A DNA stretch of 64,000 nucleotides from Takakia lepidozioides (taxonomy: Eukaryota; Streptophyta; Takakiopsida; Takakiales; Takakiaceae), in NCBI GenBank assembly GCA_030704615.1, contig CM060734.1, positions 34,552,042-34,616,041 of the forward strand. Reading direction: 5' to 3'. The notes below the pieces were generated by a model. That model made no database searches. It was given only the letters and a program-made list of their open reading frames with translations, and was not told the DNA's origin. The position numbers and the translations under genes are program-made. Shown one piece after another: positions 33,061 through 46,800 of this stretch (position 1 is its first letter; the number at the start of each line of letters is the position of its first letter).

Positions 33061-33722
33061 TAAATGCTTTTAATCGTAGCCAAACTTTGGTTTCCTCAGC
33101 TTTCCAGTCCAACATGACAAAACCCAAAAAAAAAACAAAAAACAAAAACCCAAATTCCTTTTTGGCAGCTTAGTGCTAACGCTGGCCACTGGAGCTTGCC
33201 ACATGAGCAGCTTGGATTGCCACACGAGCATTGAGTTTTCCATTGGAAGCCCATGTCTACAAGAGGACGAAGGGTTTTCATGCTTACCACCAATGATACT
33301 ATGCTGTACCATTATCGTGTGTGTTAAGGACCGCAAAGGAGAGCCTTTCTGTTCACCTATTCCACAGTAGGCCAGCTTCTGCCACAACATCATTTGTACT
33401 GGTCAGAGGGACGACTCATCATATTACCTTTCGAGCGCATGAGGAGCTCATCGATGCTATGTGCAGCTTCAGAGAGGGCTGCAGTCTCGCTAAAACAACA
33501 TAATTCCAATCCATTCAGCCGTACGTGAGTGCTAAGGAGGCGTTGTTCGTCGCAACTGAAGCCATGAGGTTATCGGCCTCGCATCAATGTAAGACTTCTC
33601 GTTTACATACTTATTAAAGCACACTGCTTCGCGTTTGAACGTGAGAAGCTCGAAAAGTTAGATTTAGGGGTGCTGGGTGATTCCACCTTCAGCAGACGGG
33701 CGGAGACGAAGGAGGGTTGGCT

Positions 33723-35076
33723 ATGGCGATTGAGGAGAATGGTGCTCCCCAATTGCAGGAGCAGGTGGGTACCAAAGAAGATGTGGAGAGAAGTGGTACC
33801 ATAGCTCTGGCAGCTGAGGAAATGGGCACTCTCACAATCTTGCCTGTAGTAGAGGAATCTGCCAGGAATGGAGAGGGCGCAAGGGCTAGTGGGAGTGCGG
33901 GAATGCCTCCCCCAAAACCTAAACCGCGAGCCAAAGTGCCTCTGGAAAAAGGATTCAGTCAGATGGTGTGGATGAAGCTGCTGAAGACCGAGCATGACCT
34001 CGCAGGTATTTGCTTCTCTGTACTTGGTCTCTCTGTGTGAAAGCTTTTGACCTGTTGAATTATGGCAGCGACGGTTCTGTTGACAGTTTGTGTGTGCAGT
34101 TTGTGCAGGGTTAACAACCAAGTCCGACTGTGAGTCCCTGTGGCTAATTTTTGTCAGGTGACTGTGGCAGGGCTGAAGGGGCAGTCAAACAAGAGGCTGA
34201 TTAGCATGGACGAGATAAAGCGGCACAGAACAGAGGATGACGCCTGGACTGTTCTACGCGGCCGTGTCTACAACATATCACCCTACATTCGGTTTCACCC
34301 TGGAGGTCAGTATGATCAGCCCCTCACTCTCTCCTACCTTGTCTGGCCCATGAACTTCTATCTGTCAGTGCCGTCACAGCCATATTTTGTTTAAGGGCTT
34401 CAATATGAGTGCTGGAATTTGAATCGAGCTTTCTAGTGTGACGGCAACAGCAGCCTGTAAATCAACACTCCAAAACATAGTAGCGTGTGAGCGTCGGAAA
34501 CGTTGGGTTGAGATTACATATACTGGTCTATATAGCCTCATCGCAGGTCTGGGTATGCTCTATGGAACTTACACTTTCAATGAGTATGTCATAGTCATCT
34601 TGAACAGTAATATCCAATGAGTACATAGTTGGGCTTGGCAGGGTGTCAGCCAGGGTTAGGAAACAGCCAGAGACAAGGGACCAGAGCTGTTTTGAAGGTT
34701 TGAGGTATTAGCTGAGAAGGGGGTTCCCTGGCCTTTTGGGGTTTGATAATGTGAGTAGAGGATGACCAGATAGAAAATATTTGTCGGTGTCTGCAGGGCG
34801 AGATATGATCATGAAAGGGGCTGGCAAGGACTGTACTTCCCTCTTCAGTATCCTCATTATATACACAAGCTGCATTTGTCTTTGGTGCTCCTCCCTCTCT
34901 TCAAATATCTAGAGCAGTGATGCATATTGTGTTAAACTAAAGGCTGGTAGCTAAAGGGTGGTGACCTATGTTACCTCATGGCTTAACATTCTTTGCCAGA
35001 TAAGTATCATGCATGGGTCAATGCGGAGTATCTTTTGGAACAGTGCCTAGTTGGCTTCCTGGAGGTCACGACTTGA
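33723..35076 (+). CDS. RLF: Cytochrome b5 domain protein, RLF type
   Basis: Four exons, 33723-34005, 34171-34305, 34797-34847 and 35000-35076, join in phase to 181 codons plus TGA; all introns are GT...AG. The Ala/Pro/Glu-rich N-terminus is followed by [20 protein letters not shown], typical of plant RLF (REDUCED LATERAL ROOT FORMATION) just before its cytochrome b5 fold. Then come [38 protein letters not shown] (first haem His in HPGG), [17 protein letters not shown] and [19 protein letters not shown] (second haem His in YHAW). Arabidopsis RLF is a cytosolic haem protein needed for lateral root initiation and may pass electrons to unknown partners. The ATG at 33723 is the first in frame with a complete product. 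The protein ends close to the domain, as in the family. No disruption is seen. Confidence 0.92.
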
Positions 35077-38000
35077 TACCAATACCCCTGGCATACCAAG
35101 CAGCCATTCTACCAGATGTAACTTGTACCTACTGTGTTGTGGTTCCACAATCAAAACCTGTGGGAGGACATCGCTGCATTTCCACTTGTGGGAGGTGTGG
35201 TACCATGACAACTGGCAGAGAAGATAATAATGAAATGGGCGACATATTGGCAGGCTCTCTTGACCCCAACAAGATGGTTGCCTGTTGAAAAGGATGGTTT
35301 GGTCTTTCCTGTCTATTCGTTCCTTACTGTCTTCTAATCATCAAGCATTGCTCATAATGTGGCATGAGCCTGCAGAAACCATTTTTTGAAGATGGTATGG
35401 CACATTGAGTTGCCAGTGCAGATTCTTCTGTAGAATTTCGACCATACTCAAGGTGTTTGTCAGAAACAATTGAATTCTTGTCTAACAATCTTCTAACTGT
35501 TTTCTGATAGACCCTTCAATAGCTTTCTTTTCAAAGTTGTATGCACTTGTCATCAGACCAACACAATTACATGGAGTACTTTCAATTTATTTTTATTTGT
35601 ATTCGCCATTTAAATTTTATTGATATGGGGAAAAATCAAACCCCGGAGAGACCAAGGGGAGAGACCAAGGGTGAACGGTGAGCCCAGATAGAACACGAGA
35701 GTTCAATTGCTGTTCCATTAATCAAAACATTCAGATAGAGTATTACTGAAAGTTGGTTATACTAAATATCTTTGAACTTTGTTCCTGTATGTGTTGACGA
35801 CGGCAAAATGGGAGTAGTTTTCAAGCACTTATGAATGTATCTAAGAGAGCTGCAAGTTGTACGAAGCATTTGGGACTGATGAGCCCTAAACCTGCACCCT
35901 TCGCACCAACGATATCAGGAACAATGCAGATCGGCCAAACAGACCAAGATTGCCTTAAAGGGGAGTAAGAGCATCGACGTGCACGAGTTATTTGTGGTTA
36001 GACAGTTCACATCCCATTCTCATAGGTACGCCCTTGCAATGGCAAGAAGTCCACTAATGCCCATACACCTGAAAAGTCTGGAGTCAATTTCCTAGAACAA
36101 ATGTCTGGCTGCAGGTTACTGCAGTCTAACATTCACATCAAGAAACTTTAACCTTAAACAGTGTACCCACACAGACAATGGGCAAACATCCCCTACATGT
36201 CCCACTGTCCCACTGTGTCACATTACACTAATGTTGGAGAACAGAGAAGCTATGAAGGACATTGGCCGGACACAGTGCTATAGGGGAGAACTCGCATGGG
36301 AGTAACATGGGTGACATTGACCTTGCAAAATGCAAGTTGTACATTCAACTTGGCATGTGTGGCACAACACATTGGTGTTCCACATTATGAATGTACAAAA
36401 GGTCTTACAGATTTACAAATGCAACTTCAGGTGTCCACTGCAAGTGTGAGGGCTTATAGCCATTCAAATGGGAAGGTGAATCAATAAATTTGCCTTTTGA
36501 AACACCAGAGTGATGAAAATGAGCCATGCCAAGACTAATATCTAGCTTCCTGGATACTAATAAAATTCCTACGGCTTACCCCACCCACATACAGCCACCT
36601 GTCTGCATTGTACGGAGTCTCCACCACAATCAACCAGCTCAAATGTGGAGGTTCCTGTTTGCTCTAGTCCGCTGAGGACCTACCCAAATTTTAGTATACT
36701 CTAAGAGCATCTCGTGCAACAGGCTAAACATGATTCCTTGCAAGGCCCACTACCGTCCATCCTGGGATACCCAGAACACCAGGCTGCATGACATGCTGTG
36801 TAAATAAACATGGCGAGGGCTATCTGTCCGGTTTGTTTTACAGGAATAGATAATACCAGGTCATGGAACACTTGCCACATAATGTTGAAGAACCACACTG
36901 ACTGCAGCCTCAGCAGGGGAGAAGAAGAGCAAACAACCCTCCCAGAATAAGCCAAAGGTCAGAAGAAGCAAACCCAGAAACACCACCTCCTAATTTGCAG
37001 AGCCTGAGATGTTCGCGACGCTAAATACCACGCACATTGAAGCCTGGGAATGCAGAGTCAGACAAACAGAAAAAGGTCACATGGTCGACTAACAACCCAT
37101 TACCAATTAGAACAAAGTTATGTTGCCCATAATACACCAGGAAACCAACATCTTCTAGACAACAGCAACAGTGGACCTAATAAGCACAGCACAGAGTATG
37201 CCTTATTATCCACTGGTTCTCTAAAAGCAAGACAGCAAGTCACGTCTGCCTCCTCATTTTGCGCTGGAGAGCTTGCTGCAAGATGATCCATGCTTCTTTG
37301 GGAAATCAGAGAACACTATTATAAGCCCAGCATGACCTGCTCTTTTCGCAGCGCAGACTTGCAACAGTGTGACCTCTGATGTTGTCCCAAATCACACATT
37401 GAGGCATCCTGCATTGCTTGAGTCAATGCTCCAGACTCCCAGCTCTAGGGCAGCTGATGGCACTGATGGTTGCCAACCCTTCTCATCCCTTGTCCCGAAG
37501 AACTCTAACCAGGGGAGCCAGGCATTCTCCTCCAGACCTTGAGGAGTAAATATCGAGCACTGATTCGAATATCTGAACCACCTTCTTGTGGCTGTCCTAA
37601 AGGGGACGCAGGATGTGGAGGCCAAGATAGTCTATTTTGAAGAAGGTATCCCACCATCCAAGCCTGGACCCTACTGTCCGACAGATTGATTTGGTAAGCA
37701 ATGTAGTAGGTTGAATCCAGGCTCAATCCATCATATGAGCAACCCTCTAAGGCATACAGCCACCATACTGAAACTACGACAACTACAGTCAAACCATCAA
37801 CAGTCAGGAAATGAAAATCAGGAAACAGCCAAGGAAACAGAGAACAAGAAACATAGTTACCAAAACTGTTGCCCTGGCTGCTCAACATTTTCTTCTCTCT
37901 GAAATGTTTATCCCCCCGAAATTCAACGTGGATTGCTGCTGCACCCACGATCTTCCAACCTCATTTTCGCAAGGGGTGAGGAGTTTTGAACAAATCTATG

Positions 38001-40879
38001 ACCAGTTCATATCTGGTGTCCAACATGTGCCACCAACATTTTGACCCATACAGTTTCAACAGAAGAGTCAGTGCAATACAAGTGGAACACAATGGAGCAC
38101 CTAATAAGCTTGCATCACACATTGCTGGTATACTAGAACATCCCCTTAAGTAAACATAATAACTTATTATTTCAAAACTAAGAAAAACAGATATTGTGAT
38201 ATTGGCATTCCAGCATATAACACATGACTTACTGGGATCGACCATACTGTGAACACAAAGGACTTTCAATCCCAGCAGGAAAGATACAACATTCTATATG
38301 ACTTCCATGCCTTTGCCGTGAGACTAGATTGGTGATGTGTGAGAAAATAGCCTTCCTATTATATTGTGACATTCCCCTTAGCCTAAAACTGAAAGAAGAT
38401 CAGTAGCGTATATTAATCATATACGGCCAGGGACAAAAACTACTTAAATGAACAGAGAACTACAAGTTGACTAACCTGCTTTTAATACAGAGGAAGACTT
38501 GTCCAGGAAGCACTACGTATAACCTGAACCGGTGTTGAGGTTCTTTAGGAAATCCTCCTACAAGATGATACAAGCCACCTGAATACAACCAATCCACCCA
38601 TTACAGAGTTAGTTCATAATGTCTCTTTCACAATTCATAACCCCTGTTGGTCTCAGCATGTTTCTTACATGTAAGCCAGTTGTAAGCTAATCGTGCTTTC
38701 TTGCGTCTCTGCTGTTGTCTAACACTGCTTCAACCACTGCCTCAACTAGACAATGAATAGCTCCAACCCAAACCAGACAGACATGCTGTAAGCTTGAGAT
38801 CAAAACTGACTGCTGCAGACAGCTGCTTCCCTCTATATCTTGACAATTGAGGAAGAGTGGTGAATTACAGCTGCGAGTTGGAGAACAGAATAGCTGCTAG
38901 CCCTTATTCAGCAATTCATACTCGGCAATTGAGAAGAAGGAAGAAAATTTGATTAGCAAATATTGCATAAACACCACCTCCCCACTCTCCTATACATCCT
39001 TCTGATAACATCTAAACGTGAAGCCTTTAGTTGAGCTACCATTTGTTGCATTTATCAGTCCCCAACAGTCATTAGAAACAGGAATTGCAATCTCTTCACA
39101 ATGGTGCATGAACTATCAGCAGCCGAAGCTACAACCTCCAACCCAGAAATCCTAGCCCACAAGAGTGCCCAACTATACTGATTTTGGTACACACAGACAG
39201 CTCGGGTGATTGCCCTTACTATGCTATGATACTTAAAATACACAAGAATGCTCAGTTCACTACTGATTACACCCCAGGTGCCACCAAGTTTGGAGAATCA
39301 CACAAAGTGTTATTGTGTATGCAAAGTGAAATATTAACTGTGACACAGGTGTGGCCTTGCCTATTTCAATCCCTAACACACAAGCAACCATTCAGCTAAG
39401 ATTACCTTACACATGCTTACAGGAGGAGGAAAAGTGGGGGTTATGAATGGCAAAGTAGATAATTTAGTGACAGGGAGACAGGCTAAGAAGCATTTGACAC
39501 TTCTCCATGGTCCACATCTCATCAATTGAAATCACTTCCATCTAATAACCTGCATAGTCGTGAATCAATATTTTCATTGTCCGTACATATGAGGCAGACC
39601 TAGTGATATTGCACAGACTTTGGAAGGCGTGGAAATCAAAAGCATGTAGAGCAAGTAGTGATATCTTTGCAATCCAGTACCACTATCCTTGACCTTGATT
39701 ATAGGAGGGGTGAAGACTTGGATGAGTCTTCAATTGAAGCGACTTTAAACAGCATACTAACAGATTTTAACGATCAGTGCCCTTCAGAGTTAACTCCAAC
39801 ATGGAGAAGCTGCATGCTGTATGCTTCAATAATATTTTCTTTTGGCTGCAGAACATTCAAAACTACTCTCCTTAGTTGGAATCCATTTCAATGACAGTTG
39901 GTTATTCCTTATAAGAAATTAAAAACTTCAGACAAACAGAGGTCGGAACTATCACTGACAACTACAATTTACTCCTACTTCCCTGTTACAGATGGCCTAA
40001 GCAGATGCCAACAACATTTGTTTTGTCTGAAAATTCTGAGTCCTGAGTCTCTTTCAGCAAATATTGAGGAAAGTACGGATCAGGAATGGTCATTACTCCA
40101 TCTTGAGGCATGCAAATGGCTCTCTAAGGCCACAGCAAGAAAAACCCCAGAGAAATGGACCCCCTCCTTCACATTTTCTATCGTCAGGAAAGGACATCTC
40201 CCTATGCGGAGATGTTTTTGGGTCCAACTGACACCTCAGGTCTCTTGCATCTTGAGCCCATCAAAAAATGTACCTTTTTATAAAAGCAGCAGATGCTCAC
40301 CGTCTCAGTAAATCTATGAGTTACTAGATAAGACTGGTTATTAAGTGGCAACTTCGGGTGAGTTTCATAACTCTGGTGGGTATGCACAAAAGCTCTAGGA
40401 GGTTTGGTTTCCCATGGGTAACAGGACTACCAGTCTCTTCAGATATCTCACTGGTGATGGAAGTATTCAACAAAACGTAAGTACCAGAGAGCCACCTCTG
40501 CACCTGACAGCACCTGTTGTTTTCTTGGTTCGTGACCAAATCATCCAGGGGAGATGCTGCCTCATTTAGTATGCCAATAGAGAACCAAATGAAGCTAAGG
40601 CTGGTTTGCAATACAATAACCAATATACACTACAGTAAGGTGATCTAGGCTACCCTCACAGATTGCCAGGTCCAGGGCTATTTTAGACAGCCAGTGGAAA
40701 CATCTCTGCTTCTGAATCTTCAACCAGCTTAGTACAGGTGCTCATTTTTGTCAGGTGTTAAAATCCTTCAACACATCTCCCTCTTCCAAGCAGGAGCCTC
40801 ATTTGGATGACAGCTGTTTGACCGAGCTTGATCTGGTCACACAGAAAAATTGCCCTGCCAAAATGAGCACTTGGCATCC
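35077..40879. other. Intergenic region between RLF-type and RNA-binding genes, no gene recognised
   Basis: The segment contains the 3' flanks of two convergent genes. Only short unconserved frames occur. No RNA gene or repeat family of the window was recognised here. Confidence 0.45.
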
Positions 40880-43800
40880 CTAGTAAGGCCGATAGCCGGG
40901 GCCCAAGTTCCCATTATGGCCGTGCTGCCATCTAGTGGGCCCAATCCCCACTGGTTGTGCTTGCCGTTGTTGCTTTTCGTGTAGTTGACGTTGTTGCTGT
41001 TGCTGCTGTTGTTGTTGTTGTTGTTGTTGGTGTTGCTGCTGCTGCTGCTGGCCTTGGCCCTCGCTCTCCCCCCTCTTCAACTCCACTTTGATATGTTTGC
41101 CAGAAATAGACATACCATTCACTTGATGAATAGCTGCTTCCGCAGCTTGTGAAGAATCCATGGACACAAAACCTGCTTGGGGAGCATGCAATAAGGTATC
41201 CCCAGGACCCAGATGGAAATGCACTTGTAGATGACAGAAGATAAACAGTTGATGAGATGTGTGGGAGGAAAAGAAACGTGGGAGAGGGTTGGCAGGTAAC
41301 TTCATGATGCTGCAATAGAGACATACTTGTCTACAAATGAAAGCTAAATGATGGCTCCTAATAGACAATTTTATTAACAGGTTGACAACAAATACATTTG
41401 AAAAGCCACGCCCTTGCTTCAATTTAGCTTAATCCAATCCAGAGTTGTAGTCTAGAAGTTTTATGGATTCAGGAAAAGAGACTGAATGAAAGCAAACTAC
41501 ATAGCATCCATGAGCGCCACAAAGGTCCATGGGACAGGGTAGAACTGAACAAAGAACTACTTCAGGAAGTGTTTGTTCAGTAATAGAAGTCCTGTGAAAG
41601 AACAAGTGTTCAGTATTCTTCTGATGTATGCTAAGGATGAAAACCAAAGGTAAAGCTGAAGACCTCCGCTAGAAAATGGTAATCTCTAAAGCGACAATGA
41701 AGAGAGGAAAAACTGAATAGGGGTCCTATCTGGAGGACACCACGAAGCATATTTGATGCACTTCCAGATACAAGGGTGTGTCAGGTAGTGGGCGGCATGA
41801 GACACACTTGCTATGTTGGACTTGCCCCTAAGTGCAACTTACCGACATCTAAATAGTGTGCCATCTATCTGCAAGCAATTATGATGGAGAGGGGTATAGG
41901 AAGCAAAGGTACTCAACTATACTTGGTGTCAGGGGTGCAGAATGAGCTTGACTGGCAGTCTCTTGTGTAGAGAGCCTGGTATTGGTAAATTTAGAGGATA
42001 GGATACAAGCGCATATAATATACACATAAAACCTAATTCACGGGGAGCCATCAGGCTGAGAGCCAAAAGCATGAGTGTTGAGGCATGTATGCAGAGTGAT
42101 TGGAGGTTCTCTCGCATCCTGTCCCTCTCTCTCGGTGCAAGGAGTGTATGTCAGCATACTCCAAAACAGCCAATGTGGCTGTTCGGGGTGAGTTTGGCAT
42201 TCCGTCCTTAAGCTCCCGACGAGATGAATTCAAGGTCAGATGGTGGGGTCAGCTGCAACATATGCCCAACACCAGATATCCTAAGTTAATCGACTCTATA
42301 TCTTGGAAACAGGACCGCCCTGTCAAACAGGCTAAGTCCTGGCAGAAGAGAGTAGAAGAGATCCTCAAGGACCTGGACCTGGATCCGCAAGTCTTGACCC
42401 TGCTGGATAAATCTGACTTAGAGGCTGTAGTGTCCTCAGCCATGTCTGTTGCCATGAGATTGTCTGATGAAAATGAAGTTAGGCAGAAAACTTCCCTGAA
42501 CTTGTTTCCAGTCTGTGACATGGGGGAGGACATCTTGGATGACCTCAAGGGTCTACCCACTCTCGGCACTAGACTGAAATTTAAACTCAGGGCAGGAAGC
42601 CTACCTTTGAACAGCAAACAGAAGCAGAGAGGAAAGGGAGAGTGCAATTGCCCGTTGTGTGGGCAATCTGAAGACAGTATTCATTTTCTGATACACTGTC
42701 CGGGGTTCTCTCACCAAAGAGACGCTCTCTTCAAATCTATTAAGGGAATTGTGCCTGTACCCCTGTTTACCAACTTTGAAAGTCTCGAGGCTGAGCCAAA
42801 AGCCCAGGCCCTCCTGAGGCCTAGTTTTTGGGCAAATCACACACAGCAGATTGATGCTTGTGTGAAGGGATTTCTAGAGGATATCTGGAAAACCCGGATT
42901 AATTCTTTATATGGAGGTAAGTCTTACTACCAACGTCAGCCCCTGACAGAGGTAGGTTCTGTCCCTTTTGTTCCCGCTCAAACTGGGCGCGGGGTCAATG
43001 GCCACAAGGCTACGGCAAACAACGTCTTATGAGTACAATCTCTTGGTGCAAACAACGTCTTTGTTTCTCAGTTCTTTTCTTCTTTTTTTAATGGCATACT
43101 TCAGAAGCTGAAGTAAGCGTCCACATTTGAGTAGGACTCATGGACCAATGAAGTATGCGTAAAGTAAATGGGAAACTATGGTCAAGCTGAAACACTTGAA
43201 CAGATCTATCATCATTTGGTATGGGGTGCCATTATTCATGCTGCAAATTAAGAATGTCTGGTGAAGTAGAAAGCTACAACAAAGATTGCAATAAAAGGTT
43301 TGACATGCTATTCTGTAGCTCTTCCATCATTGGCACACCACATCTTAGTGATGACATCCAATCTTAGACATCAAAATATTGGCTTTGTTAATCACTAACA
43401 TAGAAAATGTGAACAATGGACTGGAACTATTGACCTTTGCTCAGGCTGCTATAGTTTGGCAAATCTTGGCGGTCACAAAACTGGTTGTAAGGCACATAGA
43501 AACTTGGCAAGATAGAAACACTTCTAATCTACGTTTTAAAACCTTCAAAAGTCCTTACTGAGACGATATATATGTATATACCATCCAGGAAGATAGAGCA
43601 CCAACTAAGTCCACTCTTGATCATGAGTGGAATAAGTTTCACACAGAGATGGACACAAAACACCTTGCATCACAAACAAAAAGGGGGTTATGCTCATGTT
43701 TAAATGATTGAAGGGGTTCCAGGAAACAGGAGGGTGGGAAGAGTCATCGGTCCAATGGATTACTACTAATATAGAGCATCTGGGTACTAAAAAGTCAACA

Positions 43801-46800
43801 CTATAGAACACGTTGAGCTAATAAATTGCACATAAACTTTCCAACCTCAATCCCTAGAGGAATACTTCCCATAACAGCCCTATTATTATCAGCATATAGA
43901 AGGAACAACCATGACCATACTGTACATATGCATGCAATGACAATAAAAAAATAGGAAACAACCAGGACAAAAGTTGAAGGTTTGGAGTAAAAAAGATATA
44001 TAACAATCGGACAGCCTAGTAAACTCTGAACCCGCATATGATACACGGAGCTCACAATACTCCAGTATTCAAAAATTCTTCCATTGATTCCACCAGACAC
44101 GTGAAAGTGACGATCTCTTAAGACCTGATCATATGCAAGCCCTGGCACGAAGTGTCAGTAGCACTGGTCCATATCACCCATGTGGAATCTCTCTAGGTAT
44201 CTACTTACATACAAAACATGACCATACTTGAAAGAACGAAATACAACATAAAGGCACACAAGCACAAAAGGATCACAAAAGGACGTTTCCTGCCAATAAG
44301 GATCAGGCTTCAACTGCCTTATGTAGTTAAAATATCATAGTGATGTTTTTGTCCATGACCTTACCATTGCTAGTATCAAAATGGCAGGATTTCATGGCAA
44401 ATCATAGCCTAAAGTCTCCACACACAGGTGCGTCCATGAGATAGGACAAAGGTCAAACGTGCACAAATTGTTCCATTAGTAGCTAGGAGAATTATCTGAT
44501 CCACAAGGCAATGGCTCAGAAGCTGGGGATGGATGTAGAAGTGAGGGCTTCAGGTGTGACATTGAGGGCCTCCATCTATAGGGCATCTTTTGACTTTCAG
44601 TGACAGCCACATACACTGCATAGACAACTGTATGTCGGCTTGATAGCTCTTGGATAGGAGACAGGTCCAATCACGTTCTCAAATGCCAGCAATTTAGAAT
44701 TGTTTATCCCCATTAAGTAAAAAGGGATAGTATCATGCCTTATTACAATTATACAGAGATTTCCTCAGGGGTATATTTGTTTGTGAAAACACAGGGAAAC
44801 AGTCTTCTCACTAACACCACCTGCTGATGGTTCCAGTCAAAAGATGTCCCAAAAATGTTGGAAAGAGTTCACCAGATCTTTCCAGCATGTGTAAATATCT
44901 AAAGTTTAGACAGAGAGAGAGAGGAAGACTCCTGCTGAAGCAACTGAAGTGAAGCAGGCGTAACTCATGGTGTCAAGGGCTACTGCCTTCTGTTTGGAAG
45001 GTGGACACCTTCTAATGGCTGTACCCGGCCAACGCAGTTGCCCAACCCTCCCCCAAGGACTCGAAAGTTCCTAGGTATTCGGTTGAGCCAGCTACCATAG
45101 CTGGATTGGCTATAATGGGTGACATCCAGCATACACCTATGTGGCTTTGAACCCACGACCACTTGTAAGGCGGCTTTGTGTCCTAACAACGGGGAAATCT
45201 GCTAGAGTCCTAAGTTTAGACACCTACTTGGATGGGCCTTCAATTTCACCAAATCACACAAGGCCAGCTTGACCTGAAATCCTGACTCTTATTTTTTACT
45301 ATCCACGAACCCCTCTGTTAAAGTAGCAGATATATACACCATGATAGGCACTTCTGGCCTATCTTAGCTAAAAAGATGTTGTTTAGATCTTATGGCAGTA
45401 TACTGGATAATCATTTGTAAGAGACAGTGTAACAACTCCGTACAGAAATCAAAAGGTAACAAAACTGATGTTGCACCAGTCCAAGTTGAACGTGAACTTT
45501 ACACAACATAGAGTGTGCAGTGTGCTGTCAATCACAAAGTCTCAGACCATCAATCTAATCATGTATGACAGTGACAAGCTGCCACCACTCGCCACTGAGT
45601 ATATCAGCTCCCAACAGTGGGGTTAGATCATATATTACTGCCTCAAATTCATGTGCATACCTTTCTACAAAATACTACAGCCATGATGTTGGCTGGCACA
45701 CAGCAGGTAAAGCTATTGTTAAGATCCTTCTGGTAGTATAATTTTGGACAATGTAGGGGTATGAACGAATGTTTACAACAGTGCACGAATCCATGTGGGT
45801 GGGAAGAGATTTACTCCTGGGCACCGTTGCCGCAAGATTACAGGTGCTCCTAATGACCTTCATATACTTAACAATTGAAGTTCAGCTAGTGACTTGATAA
45901 AAGATTCAGAATGCCTTTCAACTATGTGCAGTATTTGGGAGGGCGCGCTATTTTCCTGCTCAAATGAAACCCTTCAGAAGACTATATTACTGTATTGCAA
46001 GGGGTAGAAGGCCAGAGGTACATGTCTACAAAGTGAAAGCCCTCGAGATTAATCTAAAATCCCGCAAACATTAAATCGTTCATAGGTTATAAAGAGAATT
46101 TGAAAGCTAGAGAAATGAATCTCTTACCATAGGTACGATTTCGACCTGTATCTTTCTCCACCCCTACTTTGGCATAAATGACTGCACCATAGGGAGCGAA
46201 CAGCTCTGCTAATTTTTTGTCATCCATGTCCTCCGGGATGCCAAACACAAACAAATTGGCCCCTGAAGCACATACCCAAAAGTCCAAACACAAGCATGTT
46301 TGGTTAGAATAGAAAAAACAAAGGAGTTCACATTCTCTCTTTACATGCATCCTGTGACATTTTTTGCACCTCAACTTTGGGCAACATGAGTCCTCAAATG
46401 ATAATCTTGAGACTTGCAGTCCGGCTTAGTGGTGAAAAGATGATGGTAACAACCATATTGTCAAGAAGAGCGGGCAGATGCTACCAAGTGGGAACACTGT
46501 GCTCGTAAAACCCCACTCAACAACACCAGAACCAAAGAACAAGGGGAGGCTAACCAGCCAATCCTCTCCATGTCAACAGAAAGTCATGCAACTGCACTTA
46601 AGCTGGTTGCTGTCAGACTACAAACAGAATAAGAGATCTCTTATCCAAATGGCATGGATTTCCAGGAGCCACTCGAGCAGCTGTGTTACTCTCAAAATCA
46701 GTCTTTTGCATTCTAGACCATTAGTGGTTGCACTAGCCCCACTTGGAATCCGTCAATGCACAAGTTAGCAATGGTCCTGGTTTTGCTGCTGTGACATAAA